A stretch of DNA of 64,000 bases from contig OZ247498.1 in assembly GCA_965233675.1 (NCBI GenBank), forward strand, positions 1,860,001 to 1,924,000. The letters are read 5' to 3'. Source of the DNA: SZUA-309 sp965233675 (GTDB taxonomy: Bacteria; Pseudomonadota; Gammaproteobacteria; Pseudomonadales; Azotimanducaceae). The first letter of the stretch is position 1. The number at the start of each line of letters is the position of its first letter. The notes below the pieces were generated by a model, which was not told where the DNA came from, did not search any database, and saw only the letters and a program-made list of their open reading frames with translations. The position numbers and the translations under genes are program-made. Shown here piece after piece: positions 16,741 to 25,681 of the stretch.

Positions 16741-18168
16741 ATGCGTACTTCAATTCTACTGACCCTGCTCTTGCTGCTGACCACAGCGTTTGATCTCGGC
16801 GCAGAAGAGTCGGAAGTGCTCGCCGAGCTGAGAACGTCGCTCTTTCAATCGGCCAACGAAGCACTCAGTGCCGCGAACGACAACAGAGCCGCCCTGCTCT
16901 CACCAACGAACTATGCCCAGGGCGCGGAGAATTATCGGAAGGCCGAGGATACGCTCGAACGGGGTGGCAACATCGACACCATCCGGCGCGATCTCGACCG
17001 CGCCGCGGAAGCCTTTCGCGAAGCAGCCGAGCAGGCCGGACTGGCGGCCACCACCTTCGGCTCGACATTGCGCGCGAGAGAAGACGCTGAGAGCGCCAAC
17101 GCCGAGCGGTATGCCGCCGATGTCTGGCGGGAAGCGGAAATCACCTTCAACGACGCCACCGTCCGGCTGGAAAAAGGCCGACTCGAACGCGCCCAGGCGG
17201 AAGGCACCAAAGCAGAAACAGAGTTCCGCAACGCGGAGCTCATCGCGATCAAGGCCAACTATCTGAACGAAACCCGCGATCTGCTGGAGAAGGCCCGGGA
17301 TGTGAAAGCGCCCCGCTATGCGCCCAGATCTTATGAGCGCGCAACCGAACTGCTCGAACAGGCGGCAGAGATTCTGGAAACCAATCGCTACGATACGGAC
17401 GAGCCCAGGAATCTGGCGCGAGAAGCCAAGCACAATGCGCTGCACGCGATCTACGTCGCCGGACTCGAAGACGCGATTCGATCCGACGACCTCACCGTGG
17501 AGGACATCCTGCTGGAGTGGGAGGCATCCATCACCACTTTGGCCGATCTGTTCGATATTCCCGCCCATTTCGACACCGGAGAAGAGGAAGCGGTGACCGA
17601 AATCCGGGAACAGATCGTGCAGATGATCTCGGAGAATGAATCCCTGCAATCGACCCTGGACGATCGGCAGATTCAACTGGATACCCTGATTCAGGAAACC
17701 GCGTCCATGGAGCGATTGTCCAAACTGGTCGCTCGCCAGGAGCGGCAGCGGGAACGGCTAGCGCAGGTGGAGGCGCTGTTCACCGAAAACGAAGCCCTCG
17801 TCCTGCGCAAGGGAGACAGCATCATCCTGCGCATGGTCGGGCTCAACTTCGATTTCGGTAAGGCTGAGCTGAAACCCGAACACCAGGTGCTGCTCAGTGC
17901 CCTGCAGCGGGCCATCAACCAGTTCCCGGACAGCAACGTGGTGGTGGAAGGTCATACGGACGCGTTCGGCTCGGATGCGGCGAATCTGACCCTGTCCCAG
18001 AAGCGGGCAGAATCCGTACAGACCTATCTGCTGGAAAACTCACCGGTTTCACCCGGCAATCTGACTGCCCTCGGATACGGCGAGAGCCGGCCGGTGGCAA
18101 ACAATGAAACGGAAGAAGGACGGAAACGGAACCGTCGGATCGACGTCGTGATCTATCCCCGGTGGTGA
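16741..18168 (+). CDS. OmpA-family protein with long alpha-helical N-terminal region
   Basis: A 475-residue exported protein: signal peptide (MRTSILLTLLLLLTTAFDLG), a long Ala/Glu/Arg-rich helical part (about 25-330) and a C-terminal OmpA peptidoglycan-binding domain. That domain has LNFDFGKAELKPEHQVLL, VVVEGHTDAFGSDAANLTLS and ALGYGESRPVANNETEEGRK. This layout matches DUF4398/OmpA envelope proteins that tether the outer membrane to peptidoglycan. The ATG follows CGGAAAAC. It lies 50 bases after the nnrU-like gene and may share its transcript. Confidence 0.88.
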   Translation: MRTSILLTLLLLLTTAFDLGAEESEVLAELRTSLFQSANEALSAANDNRAALLSPTNYAQGAENYRKAEDTLERGGNIDTIRRDLDRAAEAFREAAEQAGLAATTFGSTLRAREDAESANAERYAADVWREAEITFNDATVRLEKGRLERAQAEGTKAETEFRNAELIAIKANYLNETRDLLEKARDVKAPRYAPRSYERATELLEQAAEILETNRYDTDEPRNLAREAKHNALHAIYVAGLEDAIRSDDLTVEDILLEWEASITTLADLFDIPAHFDTGEEEAVTEIREQIVQMISENESLQSTLDDRQIQLDTLIQETASMERLSKLVARQERQRERLAQVEALFTENEALVLRKGDSIILRMVGLNFDFGKAELKPEHQVLLSALQRAINQFPDSNVVVEGHTDAFGSDAANLTLSQKRAESVQTYLLENSPVSPGNLTALGYGESRPVANNETEEGRKRNRRIDVVIYPRW

Positions 18169-18187
18169 TCTATCCGATGGGGTAGTT

Positions 18188-18658
18188 TCAGGCGGACAGT
18201 TCGATGGGGAGTTCCGTGCTGTACTTCACTTCGCTCAAAGCCACCGATGAAGTGATGTCCTGCACGCCGGGCAGTTGAGAAAGATGGTTGCGGAAAAAAT
18301 GCTCGTAGCCATCCACGTCCCTGGCGACGATCCGGAGTAGAAAATCGCTCTGTCCGAGCATCACGTAACACTCGGTCACCTCAGGAAACGAACGGATCTT
18401 GTCCTCGAACGCCCCTACCGCCTGACGTCCATTGGCGGTCAGTTTCACTTCCGCATAAACCACCACGTTCAAACCGAGCTTCTTCCGATTCAGCAGGGCG
18501 ACCCGGCGATCGATGTATCCGCCCTTCTCAAGTTTTCTGATCCGGCGCCAGCAGGGCGGCTGCGACAGATTCACCCGTTCGGCGATTTCGGAGACCGACA
18601 GGCCCGCATCCTGCTGCAGCAGATTGAGAATGTGCGCGTCGGTGGCATCCAGTGACAT
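18188..18658 (-). CDS. Lrp/AsnC-family regulator
   Basis: A 156-residue regulator: N-terminal HTH (LDATDAHILNLLQQDAGLSV..IAERVNLSQPPCWRRIRKLE) followed by a RAM ligand domain (VVVYAEVKLTAN..., VTECYVMLGQSDFLLRIVARD). The HTH includes the Lrp-type S-x-x-x-C-W-R-R-I-x-x-L recognition helix. It is divergent from the leucine dehydrogenase gene, with a perfect palindrome between them. It probably senses branched-chain amino acids and controls that gene and itself, as in many Lrp-dehydrogenase pairs (inference). Confidence 0.92.
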   Translation of the reverse strand: MSLDATDAHILNLLQQDAGLSVSEIAERVNLSQPPCWRRIRKLEKGGYIDRRVALLNRKKLGLNVVVYAEVKLTANGRQAVGAFEDKIRSFPEVTECYVMLGQSDFLLRIVARDVDGYEHFFRNHLSQLPGVQDITSSVALSEVKYSTELPIELSA

Positions 18659-18678
18659 GAAGCGTCCCTCGGCAGGGG

Positions 18679-18697
18679 ATTATGAATAATTCATAAT
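18679..18697. promoter_or_regulatory. Perfect AT-rich palindrome, likely Lrp operator
   Basis: ATTATGAAT-A-ATTCATAAT: nine-base arms matching without error around one central base. It sits 20 bases upstream of the lrp-family start and 119 bases upstream of leucine dehydrogenase. Lrp-family sites are AT-rich palindromes of about this length. Which promoter it covers is not certain. Confidence 0.7.
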
Positions 18698-18815
18698 ATC
18701 TGGTTTGAAGGTATATTTTATACCCATTATTGCGGTCAACGCCACATTTTCGCATAAGAATTACCCCCCTACCCGCCTAGAATCCCCGAAATTCACCCCC
18801 AGGGAAGGCAGGCGG

Positions 18816-19895
18816 ATGGCTGACTACCGGAAACATCCGGAATTCGATGGACACGAACGGGTTGTGGCGCGCCACGACCCGCATACCGGCCTGCGCGCCA
18901 TCATTGCCGTGCACAACACCAGTCGTGGTCCCGCCCTGGGGGGTTGCCGCATGTGGCCCTATGCCAGCGGTGCGGAAGCGATGACCGATGCCCTGCGGCT
19001 TTCCCGGGGCATGACCTACAAGTCTGCTCTGGCGGACTTACCGCTCGGCGGTGGCAAAGCGGTCATCATCGGCGATCCACGCAGAGACAAGAGCCGCGAA
19101 CTGCTGCTCGCGATGGCCGATTTCATCAACAGTTTCGAAGGCCGCTATATCACTGCGGAAGACTCGGGCACCAGCGTGGCCGACATGCGCCTCATGGGCA
19201 GTCGCACACGCTGGGCAGCCGGCGTGGCAGATGACGCACCCAATGGCGGTGACCCCTCCCCGTCCACGGCCTACGGCACCTTTGTCGGCCTGAAATCCGC
19301 CGTCACCCACAGGCTCGGCAACGGCCCTGAGATCGGCAGTCTGGAAGGGCTTCGAGTGGCGATTCAGGGCGTGGGAAATGTTGGCTTCCATCTCGCAGAA
19401 CGGCTCCACAAAGCGGGCGCAACGCTGTTCGTGGCCGACGTATACGAAGCCAACGTGCGTCGCGCGGTTGAGCGTCTCGGTGCCCGGGCCGTGGCTGTGG
19501 AAGAGATCTACGGCGTGGATGTGGACGTATTCAGTCCCTGTGCCATGGGCGCGGTGATCAACGATCAGACAATCAACCGGCTGCGGGCACCTGTTATCGC
19601 CGGAGCGGCAAACAATCAACTGGCCACCGCCGCGCACGGCACACTCCTGCACAAGCGTGGCGTGTTGTATACGCCGGACTATGTACTGAACGCCGGTGGC
19701 ATCATCGATATCGCCCATCAACAGCAGGGCCAGAGCCGGGCTGACATGCACGCCCATATCGAACGGATTGGCGACACGCTGACAGAAATTTTCCGGCGAG
19801 CGGAGACCGACAGTACACCCACCCATCGGGTCGCGGATCAACTGGCGGAAGAGCGCTTCAACCCCGCAGAGGTGGCCGTGTCGCTGGCTAGCTAG
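18816..19895 (+). CDS. Leucine dehydrogenase (Glu/Leu/Phe/Val dehydrogenase family)
   Basis: A 359-residue NAD-dependent amino-acid dehydrogenase, the usual length for leucine dehydrogenase. Signature: GPALGGCRMWPY then MTYKSALADLPLGGGKAVI, giving the substrate Lys69 and catalytic Lys81. The Rossmann loop is VAIQGVGNVGFHLAERL. CAMGAVIN and VIAGAANNQL are further leucine-dehydrogenase hallmarks. It converts L-leucine, valine and isoleucine to 2-oxoacids with NAD. The ATG at 18816 is chosen over an upstream start because the protein then begins where family members do. Confidence 0.92.
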   Translation: MADYRKHPEFDGHERVVARHDPHTGLRAIIAVHNTSRGPALGGCRMWPYASGAEAMTDALRLSRGMTYKSALADLPLGGGKAVIIGDPRRDKSRELLLAMADFINSFEGRYITAEDSGTSVADMRLMGSRTRWAAGVADDAPNGGDPSPSTAYGTFVGLKSAVTHRLGNGPEIGSLEGLRVAIQGVGNVGFHLAERLHKAGATLFVADVYEANVRRAVERLGARAVAVEEIYGVDVDVFSPCAMGAVINDQTINRLRAPVIAGAANNQLATAAHGTLLHKRGVLYTPDYVLNAGGIIDIAHQQQGQSRADMHAHIERIGDTLTEIFRRAETDSTPTHRVADQLAEERFNPAEVAVSLAS

Positions 19896-19960
19896 CTCCG
19901 ATCGATCGGGGCTCTCCGTTATTGCCGGCATTGTCGGTATCGCCGGCATTGCCGGGAAAG

Positions 19961-20467
19961 TCAGAGCGGTTGAAGTTCCTTTGCTCGCTGATGCTCAGTC
20001 ACGTGTTCGCGTGGCGGAGGCAGACGGCCCGTCTCGCCCGTCCGTCTGAAACCCATCCGCTCGTAGAGCCTGCCTGCCGCCTGGTTCGAATCCGCCACAT
20101 CCAATAGCAGTCGCGCATAGCCCGCCTCGGATGCCCAGGCAACGACGGCCTGAATCAGTCGTTCACCCGTTCCGGTTCCCCGTGCCTCCGGCGCCACCCA
20201 CATGGAGACCAGCCAGGCGTGATCCGGGTTCGCTGCATCCGGCACACCACGAGCAATTCCCATATCCGCGTCCGCAACAACGGCAGTATAGGTGGCGAGC
20301 GTGATCAGTTGCTGCCGCCAGTCGGATTCTCCGAGCGCCTCGATCTCCGCCAGCGTACTGGCAAACGCATCCGGCGCATCGGCGATCGAGCGCAGCCGCA
20401 GGGTTCGCAGGCGCTGCCAGTCATCCGGATGCAAGCGCTCTACCTCAGCGCCGGCATCCCGGCTCAT
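19961..20467 (-). CDS. GNAT-family N-acetyltransferase
   Basis: A 168-residue GNAT protein. Motif A is AWLVSMWVAPEARGTGTGERLIQ, containing the acetyl-CoA pyrophosphate loop R-G-T-G-T-G (R/Q-x-x-G-x-G/A), and motif B is LLLDVADSNQAAGRLYERMGF. The acceptor is unknown. It overlaps the stop codon of the upstream esterase by four bases, so the two are co-translated. Confidence 0.88.
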   Translation of the reverse strand: MSRDAGAEVERLHPDDWQRLRTLRLRSIADAPDAFASTLAEIEALGESDWRQQLITLATYTAVVADADMGIARGVPDAANPDHAWLVSMWVAPEARGTGTGERLIQAVVAWASEAGYARLLLDVADSNQAAGRLYERMGFRRTGETGRLPPPREHVTEHQRAKELQPL

Positions 20468-21423
20468 GGTGATTCGTTGTAGTGGTCGGTGCCATCGATG
20501 CGCGCTTTCAGTGGGCCCAGCATGCCATCCACCATCCGCATTCGACGCGACTCCGGCCAGGGGTTATCGCTGCGGAAGAGAAAACGCACCGCTTCATCCA
20601 GCCGCTCGGCCATGGAGGGCCCGACGTGATCCGCGCCCCGCACCAGATGATATTCATGCCGGATTCTCAGATCCCAGAGGGTGCGGTGCAGAAATTCGGC
20701 GCCTTCATACAACCAGAACTGATCCGCATCCCCTGCTTCGAAGTAGATCTGCAATCCGGATGCACGCAGTCTGTCTGCATCCCGCACCGCCATCGTGGCC
20801 GGATTACTGGCCGCCCAGAACTCCGGATCCACCGGCTTTCCATACGCTCTCTGCAGGAGTTCATCGCTGCGCCAGAAGCGATGCTTGGGCTGCATATCCG
20901 CGAACGCCAGTATCGGCTCGATGCCCGGCTCCAGGGCAGCCACCGCGCCGAATCGTTGCGGATAACGAAAGGCGATCCGAAGCGCCCCCATTCCGCCCAT
21001 GGAGACACCGGTGATGAACGTGCGCTCGGGTTCGCGGCTGACCGGATAGGCTTCGCGGATATGGTTGAGCAGGGCTTCGACCACGAAATCTTCCCAGCGC
21101 TCGCTGCCGTCGCGATAGTTCATGTAGAAGCCGCGAGCAGCCACCGAGGGCATGACCACAATGGCAGGCGGGATGGCGCCACGCTGCCATAGCGCTTCCC
21201 AGAACGGCGCCTGATCGATCAGCCGCTGCCGGCTGCCACCACCTCCGTGCAGATTGAGCACCACCGGCAGATCCTTCATAGTCTGGTACCCATCCGGTGC
21301 CACAACGGCAAATTCCACCGGCCCGGGTACGCTGTCCGACTCCAGCTCAGCCAGCAGAGTCTCCGCAGCCGATCCACCAGCCACACAGACGAGCAGTATG
21401 AAACAAGAAAGTACACGCAGCAT
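20464..21423 (-). CDS. Secreted alpha/beta-hydrolase (esterase D / antigen 85-like)
   Basis: A 319-residue exported esterase: signal peptide (MLRVLSCFILLVCVAGGSAA), LPVVLNLHGGGG oxyanion strand, and the nucleophile elbow GVSMGGMGA with Ser141. The charge relay probably uses the Asp in AGDADQF and the His in RGADHVGPS (about 267). The fold matches the Esterase (PF00756-like) group. Substrate unknown. Operon with the GNAT gene. Confidence 0.85.
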   Translation of the reverse strand: MLRVLSCFILLVCVAGGSAAETLLAELESDSVPGPVEFAVVAPDGYQTMKDLPVVLNLHGGGGSRQRLIDQAPFWEALWQRGAIPPAIVVMPSVAARGFYMNYRDGSERWEDFVVEALLNHIREAYPVSREPERTFITGVSMGGMGALRIAFRYPQRFGAVAALEPGIEPILAFADMQPKHRFWRSDELLQRAYGKPVDPEFWAASNPATMAVRDADRLRASGLQIYFEAGDADQFWLYEGAEFLHRTLWDLRIRHEYHLVRGADHVGPSMAERLDEAVRFLFRSDNPWPESRRMRMVDGMLGPLKARIDGTDHYNESP

Positions 21424-21475
21424 AATGTCAGTTCCCGGTCGTTGAATTCAGAATATGCACGTATTCAGGAATAAG

Positions 21476-22366
21476 ATGAAGACCATCAGTTGCCTGCTTG
21501 GCGCCCTGCTCACAGCAACAATCGGATACGGCGCCGAGCGCCACTATGCGGAATCCGTGGCCATGACCGGGCACGCAGAGGATGCCGCGACCACCTTCAA
21601 CGTTCGAATCGCCCGCTTCCCCGGGCAGAATCGCGGCACGTTATGGTTCTATGCCTACATCGATGGGCGCCAGTACAGCCTGGTGGACGAGACCGTGACG
21701 CTGACGACGGATACGATCACGCCGGTGGCTGAGCCCGACGCAGCATTCGAAGTAGCCGGCAGTTCCTCCGCAAGACTGGCGGGCCGCGACCGCTACAGCG
21801 AAAACATGACGGGGCGCCTCCAGGCCAGCGGCCTGTTGCATCCACTGGCCGAACCAGAACCTGGTTCTGGCGGAATTCCGGCTGAAATCAACGCTTCATT
21901 CATAGCCGAACACACACCCATCAACGTCCGAACCGGCCGCATTGAGGTGATGGGCCGGGTACGCGGCACGCTCTCGATCGAGGGCGCAGAGTTCGAATTC
22001 GATCTGCCCGGCAAGTGGCATGAACAGAGCGGTGAGCGACCCAGTTTTGCACCGGCATTCACCTATCTGTTCGTCCAGGGCGCGGAACGGGGATTGATGA
22101 CCACCCGTCATGCCGGAGGCGCCTGGGGCTATGTGTTGCAGGATGATAAGACCCGAGCGGTGGTGGCGATGGAGATCGACCCCTACGGTCAGTCCGTGCG
22201 GCACTTTACGGCAACCCTGTCCGACGGCACCCAGGTGCAGGGCAGTGCCCGCGTCGTACGCGCAGTCAGCGTGCCCATCGAAGGTAAGCGCCGGCCGGGC
22301 GCAACCGTGGTGGTGGAAAGCGACATCGGGCGCATGGTGGGCGTGCTCAACGACTGGCGTCCATGA
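21476..22366 (+). CDS. Secreted protein of unknown function, lipocalin/AttH-like appearance
   Basis: A 296-residue protein with a signal peptide (MKTISCLLGALLTATIGYGA). The rest is beta-rich with short repeats of FxVxxxRFP and WYAY-type strands, an RIEVMGRVRGTLSIEGAEFEF segment, and a C-terminal VVVESDIGRMVGVLNDWRP. It vaguely recalls the beta-sandwich of the CrtC/AttH group, but I cannot assign it. The ATG at 21476 has AGGA five bases upstream; an ATG at 21455 is an alternative. It is divergent from the esterase and is followed by a dienelactone-hydrolase gene. Confidence 0.7.
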   Translation: MKTISCLLGALLTATIGYGAERHYAESVAMTGHAEDAATTFNVRIARFPGQNRGTLWFYAYIDGRQYSLVDETVTLTTDTITPVAEPDAAFEVAGSSSARLAGRDRYSENMTGRLQASGLLHPLAEPEPGSGGIPAEINASFIAEHTPINVRTGRIEVMGRVRGTLSIEGAEFEFDLPGKWHEQSGERPSFAPAFTYLFVQGAERGLMTTRHAGGAWGYVLQDDKTRAVVAMEIDPYGQSVRHFTATLSDGTQVQGSARVVRAVSVPIEGKRRPGATVVVESDIGRMVGVLNDWRP

Positions 22367-22409
22367 TTCGAGACCCGGACTCGCTGGAACATTGAAATGG
22401 AAGATCGGG

Positions 22410-23129
22410 ATGAAAGATCGAATTGACACCGTGACCGTAAAGGGCAGTCCCATGGAGATCTTCATGTATCTGCCGGACGGGGACGGTCCGCACCCGGGCA
22501 TTGTGCTCGCGCAGCACATTCCCGTTGGCCACACCGGCATAGAAAACGACACCTTCACCCTGAAAACCGCAGAGCGCTATGCCGAGAATGGCTACGCCGT
22601 TGCCGTGCCGTTCATATTTCACTGGTGGCCGAAATCCGACGACATCCTGGTGAAACGGGATGGCTTTCGAGACGACTGGACGAAGCTCGACCTCCAGGCA
22701 GCGTTTGATCATCTGGCAGCCCAGGACAGCGTGAATGCAGACCGGATCGGCATCGTCGGGCACTGCTGGGGCGGCCGGGTCGCCTGGCTGGGTGCAGCAC
22801 ACAATCCGCAGCTGAAAGCCTGCGTGGTATTTTATGGAGGACGAATCAAAAGGCCGATGGGCCCGGGCACGCCACCGGCCATCGAGCTTGCTGATCAGAT
22901 CCCGTGTCCGGTCGCCGGCTTCTTCGGTAACAACGACAGGAATCCCACGCCGGAAGACGTGGATGACTACGAAGCCGCCCTGGCTGCCGCCGGGGTGCCC
23001 CATGTGTTCCACCGCTACGACAACGCCGGGCACGCCTTTCAGTCATTCGACAGCGAAGAACGTTACAACCACGAAGCCAGCGAGGATGCCTGGGCGAGGG
23101 TGCTGGCGTTCCTCGATGAATCGCTCTGA
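22410..23129 (+). CDS. Dienelactone hydrolase family protein
   Basis: A 239-residue cytoplasmic alpha/beta-hydrolase. The nucleophile elbow is IGIVGHCWGGRVAW with Cys119, the DLH-type nucleophile; the triad is completed by Asp176 in FGNNDRNPTPEDV and His208 in DNAGHAF. Family members hydrolyse dienelactones or similar esters. GGAAG stands six to seven bases before the ATG at 22410. The preceding gene ends 43 bases upstream, so they may be co-transcribed. Confidence 0.9.
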   Translation: MKDRIDTVTVKGSPMEIFMYLPDGDGPHPGIVLAQHIPVGHTGIENDTFTLKTAERYAENGYAVAVPFIFHWWPKSDDILVKRDGFRDDWTKLDLQAAFDHLAAQDSVNADRIGIVGHCWGGRVAWLGAAHNPQLKACVVFYGGRIKRPMGPGTPPAIELADQIPCPVAGFFGNNDRNPTPEDVDDYEAALAAAGVPHVFHRYDNAGHAFQSFDSEERYNHEASEDAWARVLAFLDESL

Positions 23130-23161
23130 GGCTTCCTCGCCGGCAAGCTGTCACTCAGCAG

Positions 23162-23668
23162 CTACTCCGCGCCTAGAATCAGGTCTCTCAAACCACGGCT
23201 CGAGAGGATCTCGATCCAGTAACCGTCCGGGTCTTTGACGAAGGCGAGCCCTTTCATGTTGCCGTCATCCGGACGCTTCACGAACTCCACGTCAAGCGTC
23301 TCGAATCGCTCGCAGGCGGCATAAACGTCGGGAACGGAGATGCCGATATGCCCGAACCCACGCGGCTCCTGATTCCCATCATGGTAGGCAAATCCCTCAT
23401 CGTTCTCGGTGCCGTAGTTGTGGGTCAGTTCGAGTAAGGCAGGCTGATCGAAGATCCACTTTGCCCGTTCTGCGCGGTCTTCGGGAACGGGCCCGGCGGG
23501 GTAACCCATGAAGTACAGCGAGAATTCCATTTCCGGAAAATCGAACTTCTCCAGCAACGTCATACCGAGCACGTTTTCATAAAAGGGCACCGACCTGCCG
23601 GGATCCTTGATCCGCAACATGGTCTGATTCAGCACGAAGTCCCGGGGCCTGGATTCCTGTTCGCTCAT
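23162..23668 (-). CDS. gloA: Glyoxalase I (lactoylglutathione lyase)
   Basis: A 168-residue VOC protein of the longer Zn-type glyoxalase I seen in eukaryotes and pseudomonads. The four metal ligands are in place: Gln15 (LNQTMLRIKD), Glu80 (LLELTHNYGTE), His107 (FGHIGISVPDV) and Glu153 (YWIEIL). It converts the hemithioacetal of methylglyoxal and glutathione to S-lactoylglutathione. It lies 15 bases downstream of the cupin gene and probably shares its transcript. Confidence 0.95.
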   Translation of the reverse strand: MSEQESRPRDFVLNQTMLRIKDPGRSVPFYENVLGMTLLEKFDFPEMEFSLYFMGYPAGPVPEDRAERAKWIFDQPALLELTHNYGTENDEGFAYHDGNQEPRGFGHIGISVPDVYAACERFETLDVEFVKRPDDGNMKGLAFVKDPDGYWIEILSSRGLRDLILGAE

Positions 23669-23683
23669 CGTTCGATGGACCGA

Positions 23684-24154
23684 TCAGCTGGCCGCGGTGG
23701 CAGACACGTTCATCCCCGTATCCCCACCCGCTTTGGCTGCATCACGCATGCGCGTCAGCTCCTCCCAGCCGAGGTAACTGGTCAGCCCTTCATCATCGAA
23801 GAAGAGCACCGGGCCTTCGCAGACAAAGAGATAGACGGTGTCCTCGAGCGCTTCGGTCGCGCCGTGCAGAACGCCGTTCGGTTCGTAGTCGTAGTCTCCG
23901 GCGTTGAGTTCGCCGTCACGAACTTTCAGCTTGCCGGAAAGGATATAGGTGTGGGCGTCAGACAGGTGTTTGTGTGGCGCCGCCACATAGCCCTTGGCCC
24001 ATTTGAACAGCGCCACCCAGCGGCCGGTTTCGGGCCCGGCCCAGAGCACCTTGATCCACGCTTTTCCGGGCTCGGTTTCAATCCAGGGCTCGTCAGCGCG
24101 CACGATGATGTCCGCAAGCTGATCGTTCACCGGTGTCAGATCCTGAAGTGCCAT
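23684..24154 (-). CDS. Cupin-domain protein (ChrR / acetophenone-dioxygenase-like)
   Basis: A 156-residue single cupin. Motif 1 is AAPHKHLSDAHTYILSGKLKV with H, H and a Tyr/Glu-like position, and motif 2 is YDYEPNGVLHGATE with the last His ligand. This resembles the ChrR-type and 2,4'-dihydroxyacetophenone-dioxygenase-type cupins. A divalent metal is likely. The start at 24154 has GGGGGGAG just upstream, better than the ATG-like start at 24178. Reaction unknown. Confidence 0.8.
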   Translation of the reverse strand: MALQDLTPVNDQLADIIVRADEPWIETEPGKAWIKVLWAGPETGRWVALFKWAKGYVAAPHKHLSDAHTYILSGKLKVRDGELNAGDYDYEPNGVLHGATEALEDTVYLFVCEGPVLFFDDEGLTSYLGWEELTRMRDAAKAGGDTGMNVSATAAS

Positions 24155-24268
24155 ATTGCTCCCCCCGCAATGCTCCAAATCACCAGGTCAGGATAGTGTC
24201 ACGGGGCGGAGGTGAATCCAATCCCGGTGACCGGCAGGCGGCAGGCCGAAACCGGGTCGCCGGGCGTG

Positions 24269-24682
24269 CTAAGCCCCTTTGAGCTCAATGTGGTTACCTT
24301 CAGGATCACTGATGTACAGCGATGGCCCAGTGCCCGCGGCACCATATCGCTCCACGACCTCTCCCGGGTCGACACCCATGCTCCTGAGATGGGCCTGGAT
24401 CGCTTCAGGCATCCACGGCCGCACCTGGAGTGCCAGATGATCCATAGTGGGCGCTTCGGACTGGGGCGGCCCGCCACGTTGCCGGCCGAGCGGACCATTT
24501 ACATCGACCAGATCGATCAGCGACCGTCCGGCTCTGAGTTGCACCAGTCCCATCGATCCCGGCCCCCGTTCGAGGCGGCAACCGAGCACCTCAGAGTAAA
24601 ATTCGACCATGGTCTCGAGATCGTTGGCTCGGATCACAACATGATCGATGAACTGGACGTTAATCGGGTTCGCGTGTTTCAT
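24269..24682 (-). CDS. VOC-superfamily (glyoxalase/dioxygenase-like) protein
   Basis: A 137-residue VOC protein with one beta-alpha-beta-beta-beta pair: IDHVVIRANDLETMVEFYSEVLG at the N-terminus (His14), MDHLALQVR in the middle (His83-like) and YISDPEGNHIELKG at the end (Glu). Those are the three usual metal ligands. The substrate is not evident. Its start overlaps the EamA transporter stop by four bases. Confidence 0.85.
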   Translation of the reverse strand: MKHANPINVQFIDHVVIRANDLETMVEFYSEVLGCRLERGPGSMGLVQLRAGRSLIDLVDVNGPLGRQRGGPPQSEAPTMDHLALQVRPWMPEAIQAHLRSMGVDPGEVVERYGAAGTGPSLYISDPEGNHIELKGA

Positions 24683-25635
24683 GATGTTTCCTCCGGGCGA
24701 GAGAAGTGGGTTTCCTGCTGACAGGCTTTCACACCAAGCAGCATACTGGTGATTCCCGCCGCGATCAGTCCGGCGCTCGGCAGGAACGCAGGAAGCATGG
24801 GTTCAGCGAGCAGCCACAGAGCAATCGGTACGGCAAAAACGGCGCTGACACCGCCCATCAGGCTCAGGAATACAGGCCCTCCTTCCTTCTGCAGCAGAAA
24901 GAGCAGAAAAAACTGGCCCGCAAAAATCACGCCCTGGCCGATGACCAGAGCCACAGCACCGGCGGATTCTGCGGGCAATGCCAACGGCGAACCCGTCACG
25001 CCGGCAAACAGCACAAGGAGGCCAATTGCGCCCACCAGCATGCCCGGCGCCAGCGATTCAGCACTCGCACCCGGCGGCCAGCGCCGGGAACGGTAGAGAT
25101 TCCCCGCGGAAAGGATCACCGGTCCTGACAGGGTAATCGCTATCCAGACTGGATCACTCTCCGGCAGCGTCCACTGCTCGAAGACCAGATACAGGGTTCC
25201 GACGAGCGCCAGTGCCACGCCGCCGGCGCGCCATCGGCAGAGTGTTTCCATGCGAAGCGCCAACGCACCCGCGTAGGTAAGTAACGGTGGCAACGAAAAC
25301 ATCAGCGCAATGAAGCTGACGCCAAGATGGCCGACCGCGCTGAAAAAGATCAGATTCGAACCGGCAACCGTGAGCAATGCGGCGACAACGTAGTACTCCA
25401 CCGCACGTTGATTCATCGGTACGGTCCGGCCACGGATCAAGGAGACCGTCAACAGAATCAGCGATGCAGCCACGAGCGACCAGGTGAGATAGGCCAGCGG
25501 CTTGATGCCCTGATCGCCGGCGACCTTAGCCAGATTGGTCGTCACGGCCAGCAGCAGGCCGGCGCCAAGCAAGGCCAGCAGCGCAATTCTCGATCGGCTT
25601 GTCGGGGAATTCGGGATAGGAGTGGCATTGCTCAT
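24679..25635 (-). CDS. EamA/DMT-family transporter
   Basis: A 318-residue protein with ten hydrophobic helices in two five-helix halves typical of drug/metabolite exporters: GAGLLLAVTTNLAKVAGDQGI..YLTWSLVAASLILL in the first half, GVIFAGQFFLLFLLQKEGGPVFLS and FAVPIALWLLAEP in the second. The ATG at 25635 has GGGAG seven bases upstream. It is translationally coupled to the VOC gene. Confidence 0.88.
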   Translation of the reverse strand: MSNATPIPNSPTSRSRIALLALLGAGLLLAVTTNLAKVAGDQGIKPLAYLTWSLVAASLILLTVSLIRGRTVPMNQRAVEYYVVAALLTVAGSNLIFFSAVGHLGVSFIALMFSLPPLLTYAGALALRMETLCRWRAGGVALALVGTLYLVFEQWTLPESDPVWIAITLSGPVILSAGNLYRSRRWPPGASAESLAPGMLVGAIGLLVLFAGVTGSPLALPAESAGAVALVIGQGVIFAGQFFLLFLLQKEGGPVFLSLMGGVSAVFAVPIALWLLAEPMLPAFLPSAGLIAAGITSMLLGVKACQQETHFSRPEETS

Positions 25636-25681
25636 CGTTCGCTCCCTCGATTCATATCGGTGGTGCATCTGGGAGCCCGCC

